The position numbers and the translations under genes are program-made. Below, piece by piece: positions 9,362 to 17,811 of a stretch of DNA of 64,000 nt (within the stretch, counting starts at the first letter, position 1; every line of letters starts with the position of its first letter). This DNA comes from Ruania halotolerans (GTDB lineage: Bacteria > Actinomycetota > Actinomycetes > Actinomycetales > Beutenbergiaceae): positions 2,305,380-2,369,379 of the forward strand of contig NZ_CP088017.1 of NCBI RefSeq assembly GCF_021049285.1, written 5' to 3'. The notes under the pieces are model-generated. The model was not told where the DNA came from and did not search any database. It was given only the letters and a program-made list of their open reading frames with translations.

Positions 9362-10150
9362 GTGCTCATCCTGTTGCCGCCCTCGGAGGGCAAGACCCCG
9401 CCGAGCCGTGGTCGTCCTGTCGATCTGGACTCCCTGACCCGCCCCCATCTGCACGAGGCCAGGTCCCGCGCCCTCGAGGCGTTGGCCCACGTGAGCAGCG
9501 CACCGGACGCCGTCCACCGGCTCGGTGTGGGTGCGTCGCTCAGCGAGGAGGTCGCACGGAACACCGCGTTGACCAGCGCACCTGCCGGTCCGGCGGCGCG
9601 CGTCTACACAGGTGTGCTGTATGAGGCCGCCGGTTTGGCGCGGCTAACCGGGACCGCACGGCGGCGCGCTACCTCCTCGGTGCGCATCGTCTCGGCACTG
9701 TGGGGCGTGCTCTCCCCTGCCGACCGCATCCCCGCCTACCGCCTCTCCATGACTGTCTCATTGCCCGGCATCGGCGGGCTGGCCCCGTTCTGGGCGCGGG
9801 CGTTCGGCGAGAGGATCACCGACGCCGATCCTGGCGTGGTGATCGACTGCCGGTCGGGCCCGTATATACCTGCCTGGCGCCCGCCCTCAGATATGGCGTG
9901 GCTGACTGTCCGTGTGGTGCAGGAGACTGACGGCGTGCGCCGCGTGGTCTCCCATCACGCCAAGCACACGCGCGGAGTGCTGACACGGCACCTACTGACC
10001 CGCAAGGATGCGCCGCCACGCACCGGCCGAGCCGTGCTCCGGGCTGCCGAGGAGTTGGTCGGCACCGCGCTCAGCGAAGCCAGCCTGACACCCGCCACGA
10101 CCGGCCCTGACGTCCTCGAGCTCGTAGTCAGGTCTGACGGCGCCCACTGA
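9362..10150 (+). CDS. yaaA: YaaA family peroxide-stress protein (UPF0246)
   Basis: The 262-residue protein begins VLILLPPSEGKTPPSRG from a GTG, the diagnostic N terminus of the YaaA/DUF328 family. In E. coli, YaaA lowers free intracellular iron during peroxide stress and binds DNA; the activity in this lineage is inferred only. The family motifs YTGVLYEA and SALWGVLSPADRIPAYRLSM are also visible. The stop codon lies 23 bp inside the end of the convergent DUF1353 gene (10128), a tail-to-tail overlap. No strong ribosome binding site precedes the GTG. Confidence 0.9.
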   Translation: MLILLPPSEGKTPPSRGRPVDLDSLTRPHLHEARSRALEALAHVSSAPDAVHRLGVGASLSEEVARNTALTSAPAGPAARVYTGVLYEAAGLARLTGTARRRATSSVRIVSALWGVLSPADRIPAYRLSMTVSLPGIGGLAPFWARAFGERITDADPGVVIDCRSGPYIPAWRPPSDMAWLTVRVVQETDGVRRVVSHHAKHTRGVLTRHLLTRKDAPPRTGRAVLRAAEELVGTALSEASLTPATTGPDVLELVVRSDGAH

Positions 10151-10853
10151 CCAACCGCTCGACCACGAGGTACAGCGAGAACACCACCGCGATGGCGAGG
10201 GTGATATGTACCAGGAACGCCAGAGCGATTCCGGTGATCGCCGCTGCCGGGGCCTGCCTGCCCCAGCTGAGCGAGAGCACGGCGGGGATCACCACGGCGG
10301 CTGCCGCGCCCTTGGCGAGCTCGACACCGATCGAGTGCCCGCCCGTCCACGGAAGCACCGACCACCAGCTCAACAGGTCACCGGTAGTGAGGATCCCGAG
10401 CACGGTGATCACAGCGATAAACGCCACCACGGCGAAGCGGTGTGCACTCCGGTGGGAGCTCGTATGCCATTTCGTGGCGATGCCCACAGCTGCCCACATA
10501 AGCCAGGACCGCACCACGCCGGTTCCCGATTCGCGCAAAGCCACCCGGAAGATCCGGTCCCCTTCCACCCGATCGATCGCGGGTCCGAGGTAGTCGCCTG
10601 GGATCACGATCGCGTCGTGCAGCACTGCTGCCGGAGTGTATCGACCGCTGCGCGGCACCAACCAGGTGAACATCCACGGCACGGAGGCGAAATCGGTGCG
10701 GAATGTGGCCAGGTCGGCGGGCACTTGGAACGGTTCGGCGTGCTCGTCGCTGCGGTAACCGATGGGCCGCAGTAGGGCGAACTCACGCCCATCGATGCTG
10801 CGCACCTCCAGGCGCATCGGGCCCCCGTCCTCGGGGTCGAAGAACTCCCCCAT
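10128..10853 (-). CDS. DUF1353 domain protein with C-terminal membrane helices
   Basis: The 241-residue protein has an N-terminal DUF1353 region (residues 1-115; motifs FRTDFASVPWMFTWLVPRSG and AAVLHDAIV) followed by three to four hydrophobic segments in the C-terminal half. DUF1353 is found in phage-related and bacterial proteins of unknown biochemical role. Fusion to membrane helices suggests that this one is anchored. The ATG at 10853 lies 1 nt after the stop of the histidine phosphatase gene, so it is probably the last cistron of the four-gene operon 13396-10128. The function is not known. Confidence 0.8.
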   Translation of the reverse strand: MGEFFDPEDGGPMRLEVRSIDGREFALLRPIGYRSDEHAEPFQVPADLATFRTDFASVPWMFTWLVPRSGRYTPAAVLHDAIVIPGDYLGPAIDRVEGDRIFRVALRESGTGVVRSWLMWAAVGIATKWHTSSHRSAHRFAVVAFIAVITVLGILTTGDLLSWWSVLPWTGGHSIGVELAKGAAAAVVIPAVLSLSWGRQAPAAAITGIALAFLVHITLAIAVVFSLYLVVERLVSGRRQT

Positions 10854-10854
10854 C

Positions 10855-11514
10855 TCAGGCTCCGCAGGGCAGCCCGGCCGCGAGGACCTGCGTGAATCCG
10901 TCGGGATGCACCTGCACCACGGAGGTGGACGCCGGCGCCAGACGCAACCGCCACCATCCGCCCGGAGCCGCGAGAAGAGCCCGGCCTAGCATGGATCGGA
11001 TGCTGACCGCATGGGCGATCACCAGCACCGTCTGGCCCGCGAACTCCGCGCGAAGGTCGGCGAGCAACTCGGCGGTCCGCACACCCACGTCCGCCGTCGA
11101 CTCACCGCCACCAGGAGCGGCGATGGTGCCATCGGTGTGCCACACCTGGCGCTCACCGGGCCAGCGGACGTCGATCTCGGCAGGCGTGAGACCCTCCCAG
11201 TCACCGAAGTTGCACTCTGCGGCTCGGTCGTCGGTGCGGACGCTCAGCCCGGTCGCTCCAGCCACGGCCGCTGCGGTCTCCTGCGTGCGCACCATCGGCG
11301 AGGCGATGATGGCCGACGGCGGTGCCAGGTCTGGGTAGAGCACGTCGCCGAAGCCCGCGACCAGCCGGGCGGCCCCGGCCGCCTGCGCGCGACCGGTCTC
11401 GGTGAGTGAAGGTCCAGGCACCCCGGACCCGGAATAGGCACCGTGCGGGGTCAGCGGGGTCTCACCGTGGCGAACCAGGACGGCGGTGAGCGCTTCGGAG
11501 GCGGCCGCGGTCAC
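10855..11514 (-). CDS. Histidine phosphatase family protein (CobC/phosphoglycerate-mutase-like)
   Basis: The 219-residue protein carries the RHG phosphohistidine motif LVRHGETPLTPHGAYSG near residues 13-29 and the second histidine in LVIAHAVSIRSML near residue 160. In many actinobacteria the gene at this place, after the Nif3 and zinc-ribbon genes, is a fusion of RNase HI with this phosphatase (as in Mycobacterium Rv2228c). Here only the phosphatase half is present. The GTG start overlaps the preceding stop by 4 nt (GTGA), indicating translational coupling. The substrate is unknown; alpha-ribazole phosphate and sugar phosphates are family possibilities. Confidence 0.88.
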   Translation of the reverse strand: MTAAASEALTAVLVRHGETPLTPHGAYSGSGVPGPSLTETGRAQAAGAARLVAGFGDVLYPDLAPPSAIIASPMVRTQETAAAVAGATGLSVRTDDRAAECNFGDWEGLTPAEIDVRWPGERQVWHTDGTIAAPGGGESTADVGVRTAELLADLRAEFAGQTVLVIAHAVSIRSMLGRALLAAPGGWWRLRLAPASTSVVQVHPDGFTQVLAAGLPCGA

Positions 11515-12242
11515 GACGTGCGCACGAGGATGTACCCGTAGTCCTCGCTGCGGATCACCTCGTCCTCACGGGCGTTCGTGATGGCCGCCTTCTCGGTCAG
11601 GCTCAAGCTGAGCTGGACACCCACAGTCGCCACACCCTCCAGTGCGACGGCGGCCAGTCCCCCGGTCTGGGAACGCACCCGCTCGTAGAGGGCCATCAGT
11701 CCCGTGTCGATCCCGTCAGCGGCTACGGCTCGCTTCTTGGTGACCTCAGCGATCTCGGCATCCAGCTCGGCGAACGCGGCGTCGCGCTCGGACTCCACCC
11801 GTGCGGTGTCCGCCTGAAGCGCCTCGAGCTGTTCCACGATGGCGGCCGCATCGCGCTCGGCGGCCTCCAGGCGCTCCATCACCTCCAGTTCGACCTCCTC
11901 GAGGTCGGACTGCCGCTTGGTGAGCGTCTCGAGCTCGTGGCTGAGCGCCTGCATGTCCTTCGCGGACCCGGCACCGGACTCCAGGCGCTGGCGGTCCCTG
12001 GCAGCACGATTCTCCACCTGCTCCACATCGGACTCGGCCTTGCGCAGTTCACGGCGGATGTCCGAGACGAGCGTCTCGGTGGCCGTCTTGGCACGGCCGA
12101 GATCCTCGGCGCGCCCGGTCAACTCCTCGAGCGTGGCCAGGGTCGGGTGTGCTTTGCGCTGGTGGGCAAGCTGCGCGAGCCGCGTATCGAGCGCCTGGAC
12201 GTCCAGGAGACGGCGCTGGTCAGCGGCGGGGGCGGTAGTCAC
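11511..12242 (-). CDS. Coiled-coil protein of the C4 zinc-ribbon (CdsZ-like) family, lacking all cysteines
   Basis: The 243-residue protein is mostly a long alpha-helical hairpin/coiled coil (residues 10-190, heptad-rich, with ERLEAAERDAAAIVEQLEAL), followed by a short C-terminal segment. It occupies the conserved slot between Nif3 and the phosphatase and ends in VIRSEDYGYILVRTS. Relatives end in a C4 zinc ribbon of the form CxxC...RCEECGRILVRT. In this protein both CxxC pairs are replaced and no cysteine occurs anywhere; I checked this directly in the DNA. The fold may therefore persist without zinc. The GTG start overlaps the Nif3 stop by 4 nt. The cellular role of the family is poorly defined. 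Confidence 0.85.
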   Translation of the reverse strand: MTTAPAADQRRLLDVQALDTRLAQLAHQRKAHPTLATLEELTGRAEDLGRAKTATETLVSDIRRELRKAESDVEQVENRAARDRQRLESGAGSAKDMQALSHELETLTKRQSDLEEVELEVMERLEAAERDAAAIVEQLEALQADTARVESERDAAFAELDAEIAEVTKKRAVAADGIDTGLMALYERVRSQTGGLAAVALEGVATVGVQLSLSLTEKAAITNAREDEVIRSEDYGYILVRTS

Positions 12243-13396
12243 AGATTTCCTCCAGTGTTGGCTGCTCCCAGCCTAAGGGTCCATGGGTCAGTCACACGGG
12301 TGCTCACAATCGTCTCCACCCGGCCGGCGGAGTCCGTATCCAACGCTCGAGCAGCGACGGGCAACCACGGCCACTCGGTGGCCCAGTGCGCAGCGTCGAT
12401 CAGGAACGGTGCGCCATCCGCTTCCCGGGCCTCACCGGCTCTGTGGTGGCGCAGGTCGGCTGTGATGTACACATCCGCGCCGGCGCGATGGGCTGCGCCG
12501 AGGTACGCATCTCCGGACCCGCCGCACACGGCGACCATCTCCACGGATGCGGTCAGGTCACCGGATACTCGCACACCCTGAGCCGTCGCCGGCAACGTCG
12601 CGACCACTCGTGCGGCAAGCTCACCGAGCGTGGTGGGTTCGGTCAGGCGTCCGAGGCGTCCCGAGCCCGTGTGCGCCGATGGCGGGTGGGTGGCCAGGAA
12701 GGAAAACGCGGGCTCCTCGTAGGGGTGTGCCTCACGCAGCGCCGCGGTCACGGCATCGCGCAGGCCGGGCGGGACCACCATCTCCATACGGCGTTCCGCG
12801 ACTCGCTCATGGCTGCCGACCATGCCAATCGCCGGGTTGGCTCCGGCCCGGGGCGTGAACTCGCCGACCCCGCCGGTCGACCAGGCGCAACCGGAGTAGT
12901 CGCCGACGGCACCGGCACCCGCCGCAGCAAGTGCCTCGCGAACTGCCTCGGCATCCGGTTCGGGAACGTGCACCACGAGCACATCCAAGGGCCGGCCGGG
13001 AGCCGGCACCAGCGGGCGCGTCGCCACCAGGTCCAGGGCATCGGCGAGGGCATCGTTGACTCCCCCAGCGGCGCTGTCTGCATTGGTGTGGGCCACGTAC
13101 AGCGCGATGCCCTCGGTGATCAACCGGTGCAGGACTCTACCCTTGGGCGTGGTAGCGGCCACCGAGTTGACCGGTCGCAGCAGCAACGGGTGGTGGGTCA
13201 CCAGCAGGTCCGCCCCGGCCGCCGCAGCCTCGGCAACCACCTCTTCGGTGGGGTCCACGGCGAACAGCACGCGCCGCACGGGCGCACCGGGCTCACCAGC
13301 AACGAGCCCGACGGCGTCCCAAGACTCGGCCGTCGCAGGCGGGTAGCGCCGTTCCAGCAGCTCGATCACCTCATGCAGGTGCAGCGGTGCGTCCAT
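12239..13396 (-). CDS. Nif3-like dinuclear metal centre protein
   Basis: The 385-residue protein belongs to the Nif3/GTP cyclohydrolase I type 2-like family of hexameric proteins that bind two metal ions. Motifs include SWDAVGLVAGEP near the N terminus, VTHHPLLL (metal histidines), YVAHTNAD and the C-terminal VCGGSGDAYL...DVYITADLRHH. The biochemical role is unsettled; bacterial members are often called GTP cyclohydrolase-like. The start is the ATG at 13396, preceded by an in-frame GTG one codon earlier. It heads a four-gene minus-strand operon (Nif3, CdsZ-like, phosphatase, DUF1353) with 4-nt overlaps, and is divergent from the endonuclease/exonuclease gene. Confidence 0.92.
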   Translation of the reverse strand: MDAPLHLHEVIELLERRYPPATAESWDAVGLVAGEPGAPVRRVLFAVDPTEEVVAEAAAAGADLLVTHHPLLLRPVNSVAATTPKGRVLHRLITEGIALYVAHTNADSAAGGVNDALADALDLVATRPLVPAPGRPLDVLVVHVPEPDAEAVREALAAAGAGAVGDYSGCAWSTGGVGEFTPRAGANPAIGMVGSHERVAERRMEMVVPPGLRDAVTAALREAHPYEEPAFSFLATHPPSAHTGSGRLGRLTEPTTLGELAARVVATLPATAQGVRVSGDLTASVEMVAVCGGSGDAYLGAAHRAGADVYITADLRHHRAGEAREADGAPFLIDAAHWATEWPWLPVAARALDTDSAGRVETIVSTRVTDPWTLRLGAANTGGNL

Positions 13397-13462
13397 CACC
13401 TGAACCTACCGCGGCGAGCCAGGCGCGCCGATGCAGCGGGACCGCACGGATATCATTGGTCG

Positions 13463-14272
13463 ATGGCTGAGCCGTCCACCACTCGGGTGATGACGTACAA
13501 CATCAAGTACGACGCTGCTGAAGCAGACCTGACCGCCTGGACCCACCGTCGCGCGGCCGTGGTCGCACAGATCCGCCACACCAATCCGGACATCCTCGGC
13601 CTGCAAGAGGTTCTCGCGCACCAGCTGACCGACCTTCGCCATGATCTGCCCGGCTACGCCGCCGTCGGGGTGGGTCGCGAGGACGGAGCCCGGAACGGTG
13701 AGTTCGTCCCGCTCCTCATTCGCCGCGCGGCCTGGCACATCCGAGCCTGGGGAACATTCTGGCTCTCTGAGACTCCCGGCGTTCCTAGCCGCGCCCCGGA
13801 CACGAGGCTCCCCCGGATCTGCACCTGGGCACGGCTCCGTCCGCACACGCGGACCGCTGCGCACCCCGGCCTCACGCTCTGGAACGTGCACCTGGACCAT
13901 CAGCAGGAGTCGGCCCAGACGTCAGGGATCCGCACTGTGCTTGACCATCTGGAACAGGTGCCCGGACCACACGTGCTGATGGGCGATCTCAATGCCGGAC
14001 CGGGTAGCCCAGCCCTGACACTGGCGGAGTCCGTGCTGCAGAACGCTCGCAGCACCACGCAGACTTCGCCGGTGGGTCCAGGAGCAACCTTCCACGATTG
14101 GTCTCCCGGTCGGGTCACCGGGAGCGACGGTGACGACCCACGGCGGATCGATCACGTACTGGCCTCGGGCGAGCTCGCGGTCCGGCGCTACGAGGCACCA
14201 GTGCCGACCTACCCCGTGGTGCCGAGCGATCATCTGCCCGTGGTGGTCGATCTCGCCCTCGGTGGAGGCTGA
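13463..14272 (+). CDS. Endonuclease/exonuclease/phosphatase family hydrolase
   Basis: The 269-residue protein has the full EEP (DNase I-like) signature: MTYNIKYD near residue 10, GLQEVL near 48, the catalytic histidine in WNVHLDHQQ, MGDLNAGPGSP, IDHVLAS and the terminal SDHLPVVVDL. The family hydrolyses phosphodiester bonds in nucleic acids, inositol phosphates or sphingolipids; no signal peptide or substrate-specific domain is visible, so the substrate stays open. The frame is open much further upstream, but the ATG at 13463 (MAEPSTTRVM) fits the domain start and leaves 66 bp to the divergent Nif3 gene. It converges with the VOC gene. Confidence 0.88.
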   Translation: MAEPSTTRVMTYNIKYDAAEADLTAWTHRRAAVVAQIRHTNPDILGLQEVLAHQLTDLRHDLPGYAAVGVGREDGARNGEFVPLLIRRAAWHIRAWGTFWLSETPGVPSRAPDTRLPRICTWARLRPHTRTAAHPGLTLWNVHLDHQQESAQTSGIRTVLDHLEQVPGPHVLMGDLNAGPGSPALTLAESVLQNARSTTQTSPVGPGATFHDWSPGRVTGSDGDDPRRIDHVLASGELAVRRYEAPVPTYPVVPSDHLPVVVDLALGGG

Positions 14273-14288
14273 CAGTCATCCTGGCGAC

Positions 14289-14672
14289 TCACTCTCGAAT
14301 CACCCAGCACAGGCAGAACGGATGGCCGGCCGGGTCGGCATAGACCTGAAACCGGTCCGGGGCATCGGATTCGACCACGGGCTGGAGCACCTCGGCTCCC
14401 AGCTCCATGACGCGAGCGTGCGCCGTCGGGAAGTCCTCCACCCACAGATCGAGGTGAATCTGCTGGGGTGGGGAGCCGTCGGGCCAACGCGGGGGTATGT
14501 GCTCGGGGGCCAGCTGTACGCCTACCCGGGGTTGGCGGTCGACGATCACCATGTGCCAGTCGTCCTCGACATCGACGGAACCGCCGAGCACGCCCGCCCA
14601 GAATCCGCTCTCCGCGTCCAGGTCGGCCGCATCGAACACGACCACCTGATGCTTGATCTCCAGCCCGCTCAT
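14289..14672 (-). CDS. VOC superfamily (glyoxalase-like) protein
   Basis: The 127-residue protein has a single vicinal-oxygen-chelate fold of the glyoxalase-like type: IKHQVVVFDAADLDAESGFW at the N terminus, then QIHLDLWVEDFPTAHARVME, and VYADPAGHPFCLCWV at the C terminus. Members bind metal with two beta-alpha-beta-beta-beta units and include dioxygenases, isomerases and antibiotic-binding proteins; the substrate cannot be told. The start at 14672 (MSGLEI) was chosen because the upstream extension does not match the family. Confidence 0.85.
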   Translation of the reverse strand: MSGLEIKHQVVVFDAADLDAESGFWAGVLGGSVDVEDDWHMVIVDRQPRVGVQLAPEHIPPRWPDGSPPQQIHLDLWVEDFPTAHARVMELGAEVLQPVVESDAPDRFQVYADPAGHPFCLCWVIRE

Positions 14673-14762
14673 CTCACACCCGACATCGAGAGGTCTCCGG
14701 ACGGACGCCACGGTACTGCGGCCGATGGCACCGCGCACCGGCATGATGGAGGCATGACCGAG

Positions 14763-15557
14763 ATGAGGGCTATCGTCCCCGATCCCCCAACGGCAGATGC
14801 GGACCTCGATGAGGACTTCCCGCGGGTGGGGCTGCGGCCAGAGGTGTGGGTGGACCACTACCTGCCCCAATGGACCACGCCGGACCGCTCTCGTGCCCGG
14901 TGGGACCTCGACGAGCAGGGTGTGCGGCTGAGGATCGACGACGACCAGCCCGACTGGCGACCCGAGGACGCACCGTTGCGCGTGTCGAACCTGCAGACCG
15001 CAACTTTCGCCGGGCCGGTCGGATCACACCGAGGTACCCACCGGCACCGCCAGGACGGACTGACGGTGCGCACGGCGGTCCCGACCTCCATGCGGTGGGC
15101 GCCGTCCGGCGGACGGGTCGATGTGACCGTGACGGCCAGCACGGACTCGGGGTGCATGACGGCCATCTGGCTCGTCGGTACCGAACATCTCTCCCCGCAC
15201 CAGTCCGGTGAAGTGTGCGTAGCCGAGATCGATGCAGAGGCCATCGGGCCCGTCCAGACCCGGGTGCGCTCGGGGCTCAAGGCACACCATGACCCGCACC
15301 TGCGCACCGACATGGCGGAACTCACCGTTCCGGTGGACGCTTCTCGGCCGCACACCTGGACCGCGATCTGGGGTACCGACGCCGTGGTGATCGGCTGCGA
15401 GGGGAGGATCGTTCGCAGGCTGGACCAGACACCTCACTACCCGATGGTGCTGATGATCGACCTGTTCGAGATTGGCGGGCCGACCCTGGGTGGCTACCCG
15501 AAGACTGCCCGCGTCCATCGCGTGCGCGGATGGGGTGAGCAGGGCGTCGATTCATGA
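14763..15557 (+). CDS. Glycoside hydrolase family 16-like beta-jellyroll protein
   Basis: The 264-residue protein has no signal peptide and looks like a concanavalin-A-type beta-sandwich. It contains E155-I-D-A-E159, matching the ExDxE catalytic motif of GH16 glucanases, in the context GEVCVAEIDAEAI, and a late WTAIWGTDAVVIGCEGRIVR strand typical of the fold. GH16 enzymes cut beta-1,3/1,4-glucans and galactans; here the assignment rests on the motif and overall pattern, and activity is uncertain. ATGs at 14754 and 14763 are both possible. GGAGG at 14748-14752 is 10 nt before the second but only 1 nt before the first, so 14763 is given. Confidence 0.7.
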   Translation: MRAIVPDPPTADADLDEDFPRVGLRPEVWVDHYLPQWTTPDRSRARWDLDEQGVRLRIDDDQPDWRPEDAPLRVSNLQTATFAGPVGSHRGTHRHRQDGLTVRTAVPTSMRWAPSGGRVDVTVTASTDSGCMTAIWLVGTEHLSPHQSGEVCVAEIDAEAIGPVQTRVRSGLKAHHDPHLRTDMAELTVPVDASRPHTWTAIWGTDAVVIGCEGRIVRRLDQTPHYPMVLMIDLFEIGGPTLGGYPKTARVHRVRGWGEQGVDS

Positions 15558-15558
15558 C

Positions 15559-15756
15559 ATGCTGCGCCGCAGTGCGCGTCTCGTCGACGAGATCGCCGCG
15601 GAGTGGGCCGACCAGATTGGGGGCGACCGCCTCGCGCACCTGCACGAAGACCTCGTCCACGTGGGCGGCCGCGGCACCTTGCGGCTCGGCGGGCTCCTGT
15701 CGATGCACGGCCCCCGCTCAGCCGACGAGGTGAAACCTCTAGCGATCAAGCTGTAG
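15559..15756 (+). pseudogene. Possible truncated MarR-like C-terminal remnant
   Basis: A 65-codon frame begins just after the GH16-like stop. It encodes RSARLVDEIAAEWADQIGGD and RLAHLHEDLVHVGG, resembling the C-terminal dimerisation helix of MarR-type regulators, without any winged-helix DNA-binding part. No ribosome binding site is evident, and the last 18 bp overlap the convergent permease gene. It is best read as a decayed regulator fragment; a real small protein or chance similarity is also possible. Confidence 0.3.
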
Positions 15757-16500
15757 GCGTGACCATGAGAACAGGGTGAGCGCTGCGAAGACCAGAGCCA
15801 ACGCACCCACCAGGGCCAGCTGCGGCAGGGACACCGAGCCCGGCGCGAGAGCCCACAGCGCGGGCGAGGCGACGGGGAACCACGCGCCCACTCCGGCCAC
15901 GGCCATCACCTGCCCGCAGACCACCAGACTGATCGTCGCGGCAATACCCGGGAGCAGGCCGCGGCCGAGGGTCGCTGCCCATCCGGCCGGGACGGCCACG
16001 AACCCGGTACAGACCGTGAGCACCATCTGGCGCACCATCCCGTCAACCACCTGGGCATCGGGCAACCCGAGACCGACCGCGAGCCCGGCAAGGCCGAGCG
16101 CGACCGCGATGGCACAGGCGACGCCGATCACCCAGCTCAGATAGATCGCGAGCTTGGCAAGGACAATCGCCGGGCGCGTGACCGGGAGCCCGAACAAGCC
16201 GGTGATCGTGCCCTCGGCGAACTCGCGTCCGATGAGCCAGCTGAGCGCCACCCCGAACGCGATCAGGCCGCCTGCAGCGGTGATCTGCGCGACAAGGGCG
16301 AACAGGCGGGGCCAGCCCTGCATCGCGGCGAGCGGGCCGAGCTGGGCGGTGACGTTCGGGTTACCGGAGCGGACGCCGAGCTCTAGTCCCGCAGTGAGCA
16401 CTGCGAGGCCCACCACAAGAATCAGTGTGGTGGCACCTATCACCCGGGAGGCGGCGACCTTGCGGGCCTCCACCACGAGGGCGACCATGAATCCGTTCAC
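15739..16500 (-). CDS. ABC-2 type transporter permease
   Basis: The 253-residue protein has about six hydrophobic helices (for example TTLILVVGLAVLTAGLELG near the start and ALVGALALVFAALTLF at the end) and the layout of ABC-2 family export permeases. It is the membrane partner of the ATPase encoded immediately upstream, with a 4-nt overlap. The cargo is unknown; small hydrophobic drugs, lipids or peptides are typical. It is the third gene of an operon headed by a TetR regulator. Confidence 0.88.
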   Translation of the reverse strand: MNGFMVALVVEARKVAASRVIGATTLILVVGLAVLTAGLELGVRSGNPNVTAQLGPLAAMQGWPRLFALVAQITAAGGLIAFGVALSWLIGREFAEGTITGLFGLPVTRPAIVLAKLAIYLSWVIGVACAIAVALGLAGLAVGLGLPDAQVVDGMVRQMVLTVCTGFVAVPAGWAATLGRGLLPGIAATISLVVCGQVMAVAGVGAWFPVASPALWALAPGSVSLPQLALVGALALVFAALTLFSWSRLQLDR

Positions 16501-17237
16501 ACATCCCCCTCGACAACCGGGCGCCGTTCGTCGGCCGCATGGACGAGCGAGAAGAATGCCCGTTCCAGATCGACTCCTCCTGGATCCAGGCTGCCGATCA
16601 CCCGTCCCGCGTTCAGCACTGTGATGCGGTCGGCGATTCGTGCGACCTCATCGAGGTGATGGCTCGAGACAAGGATCCCGGCCCCTTCGCCGGCGCGGCG
16701 CCGCAACGATTCGCGCAGCAGGATCACTCCCGCTGGATCGAGGGAGTTGCTCGGTTCGTCGAGCACGATGACCTGTGGCTCGTGCACGAGGGCACCGGCG
16801 ATGCCGACACGTTGCCGGTTGCCGAGGGAGAGCCGCCGGGCGTGGACGCTCGCATAGCGCTGGAGGCCCAACTCCGCCACCACCTCCTCCACCGCGGTGG
16901 CCACATCAGCCCGCGCGATCCCGTGCAGGCGCGCTGCCAGTCGGACGTTCTCACGCCCGCTCAGTTCACCGTAGGCGAGTGGGTAGTCGACCAGGTGACC
17001 GACCTCGCGCCAGATCTCGGGTCCGACCTCAGCGATCGCACGGCCGAGGATGCGGACCTGGCCGGCGTCCGGACGCAGCATCCTGAGAAGCACTCGCATC
17101 AGCGTCGACTTCCCCGCCCCATTCAGACCGACCAGGGCATGGATCTCGCCGGCACCCACAGTGAGGTCGATGTCATGCACCCCCGCTCCCCCGGCGAACT
17201 GCCGGGTCACGCCGGTGACCTCGAGCCGAGCGGTCAC
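16497..17237 (-). CDS. ABC transporter ATP-binding protein
   Basis: The 246-residue protein is a single ABC ATPase: Walker A GLNGAGKST near residue 39, signature LSLGNRQRV near 136, Walker B QVIVLDEPS and the switch histidine in LVSSHHLDEVARIADRI. It resembles the DrrA/CcmA-like exporters that pair with ABC-2 permeases. It overlaps the TetR gene upstream and the permease downstream by 4 nt each (ATGA), so the three are translationally coupled and probably controlled by the operator at 17812-17830. Confidence 0.94.
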   Translation of the reverse strand: MTARLEVTGVTRQFAGGAGVHDIDLTVGAGEIHALVGLNGAGKSTLMRVLLRMLRPDAGQVRILGRAIAEVGPEIWREVGHLVDYPLAYGELSGRENVRLAARLHGIARADVATAVEEVVAELGLQRYASVHARRLSLGNRQRVGIAGALVHEPQVIVLDEPSNSLDPAGVILLRESLRRRAGEGAGILVSSHHLDEVARIADRITVLNAGRVIGSLDPGGVDLERAFFSLVHAADERRPVVEGDV

Positions 17238-17806
17238 GACCGGCCGCCGTCGAGCACGTCGAGGGCGCCGGCGACCGCATCGGCGAGCGTGCCGTGGTCA
17301 GTCTCGGCCCACTCCAACAGGGCTGCCATGAGGGCAGCCAAGGCCGCCGCCGCGGCGATACGAGCCGGCACCTTCTTCACCCCTCCGGCCGCGAGCGCAG
17401 AGACGATCGCATCTTCGGTAGCCCGCGTGTTCGCGTGCATCGCCGCGGCCAGGCTCGGTGTGCGTGCGGCGATTCGAACGCGCCGCCGGACCTCGCTGGT
17501 CTCCGGTTCCGGCAGGGCGGCCCACGCGCCGCGGAGCCCGGCAACGATCCGAGCCAACGGGGGAAGCGTGGCAGGCTGGGCGGCTACCGCCTCGGCGATG
17601 AGCGGATCGTACGGATCGTCGGCGATCAGGCGTTCCTTCGCAGCGAAATGCCGGAACAACGTCATCTCACTGACTCCGGCAGCAGCCGCGATCTGTGCGG
17701 TGGTGGTGGCGTCATATCCGTGCCGTTCGAAGAGCTCAAGCGCACATACGGCAAGGCGGTGACGGGTGCGTTCAGCGCGTCCACTCGGTCCTGCGGAGCC
17801 GTCCAT
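17234..17806 (-). CDS. TetR family regulator of the ABC exporter operon
   Basis: The 190-residue protein has an N-terminal TetR helix-turn-helix (ALELFERHGYDATTTAQIAA, then AGVSEMTLFRHFAAKERLI, about residues 20-60) and a variable ligand-binding half. It is the first gene of the operon with the ABC ATPase and permease. A perfect 9-1-9 palindrome lies 6 bp upstream of the ATG at 17806, over the -10 region, so autoregulation by repression is the simple model. The start was placed at the ATG rather than the upstream in-frame TTG at 17812. With the -10 TAACAT 6 nt before the ATG, the transcript is probably leaderless. Confidence 0.92.
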   Translation of the reverse strand: MDGSAGPSGRAERTRHRLAVCALELFERHGYDATTTAQIAAAAGVSEMTLFRHFAAKERLIADDPYDPLIAEAVAAQPATLPPLARIVAGLRGAWAALPEPETSEVRRRVRIAARTPSLAAAMHANTRATEDAIVSALAAGGVKKVPARIAAAAALAALMAALLEWAETDHGTLADAVAGALDVLDGGRS

Positions 17807-17811
17807 TCCCA

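Noticed and set aside
8568-9437. Long plus-strand frames (up to 289 codons) over 8.6-9.4 kb
   Set aside because: The DNA is the end of ppgK and RNase P RNA; the frames show no protein signature.
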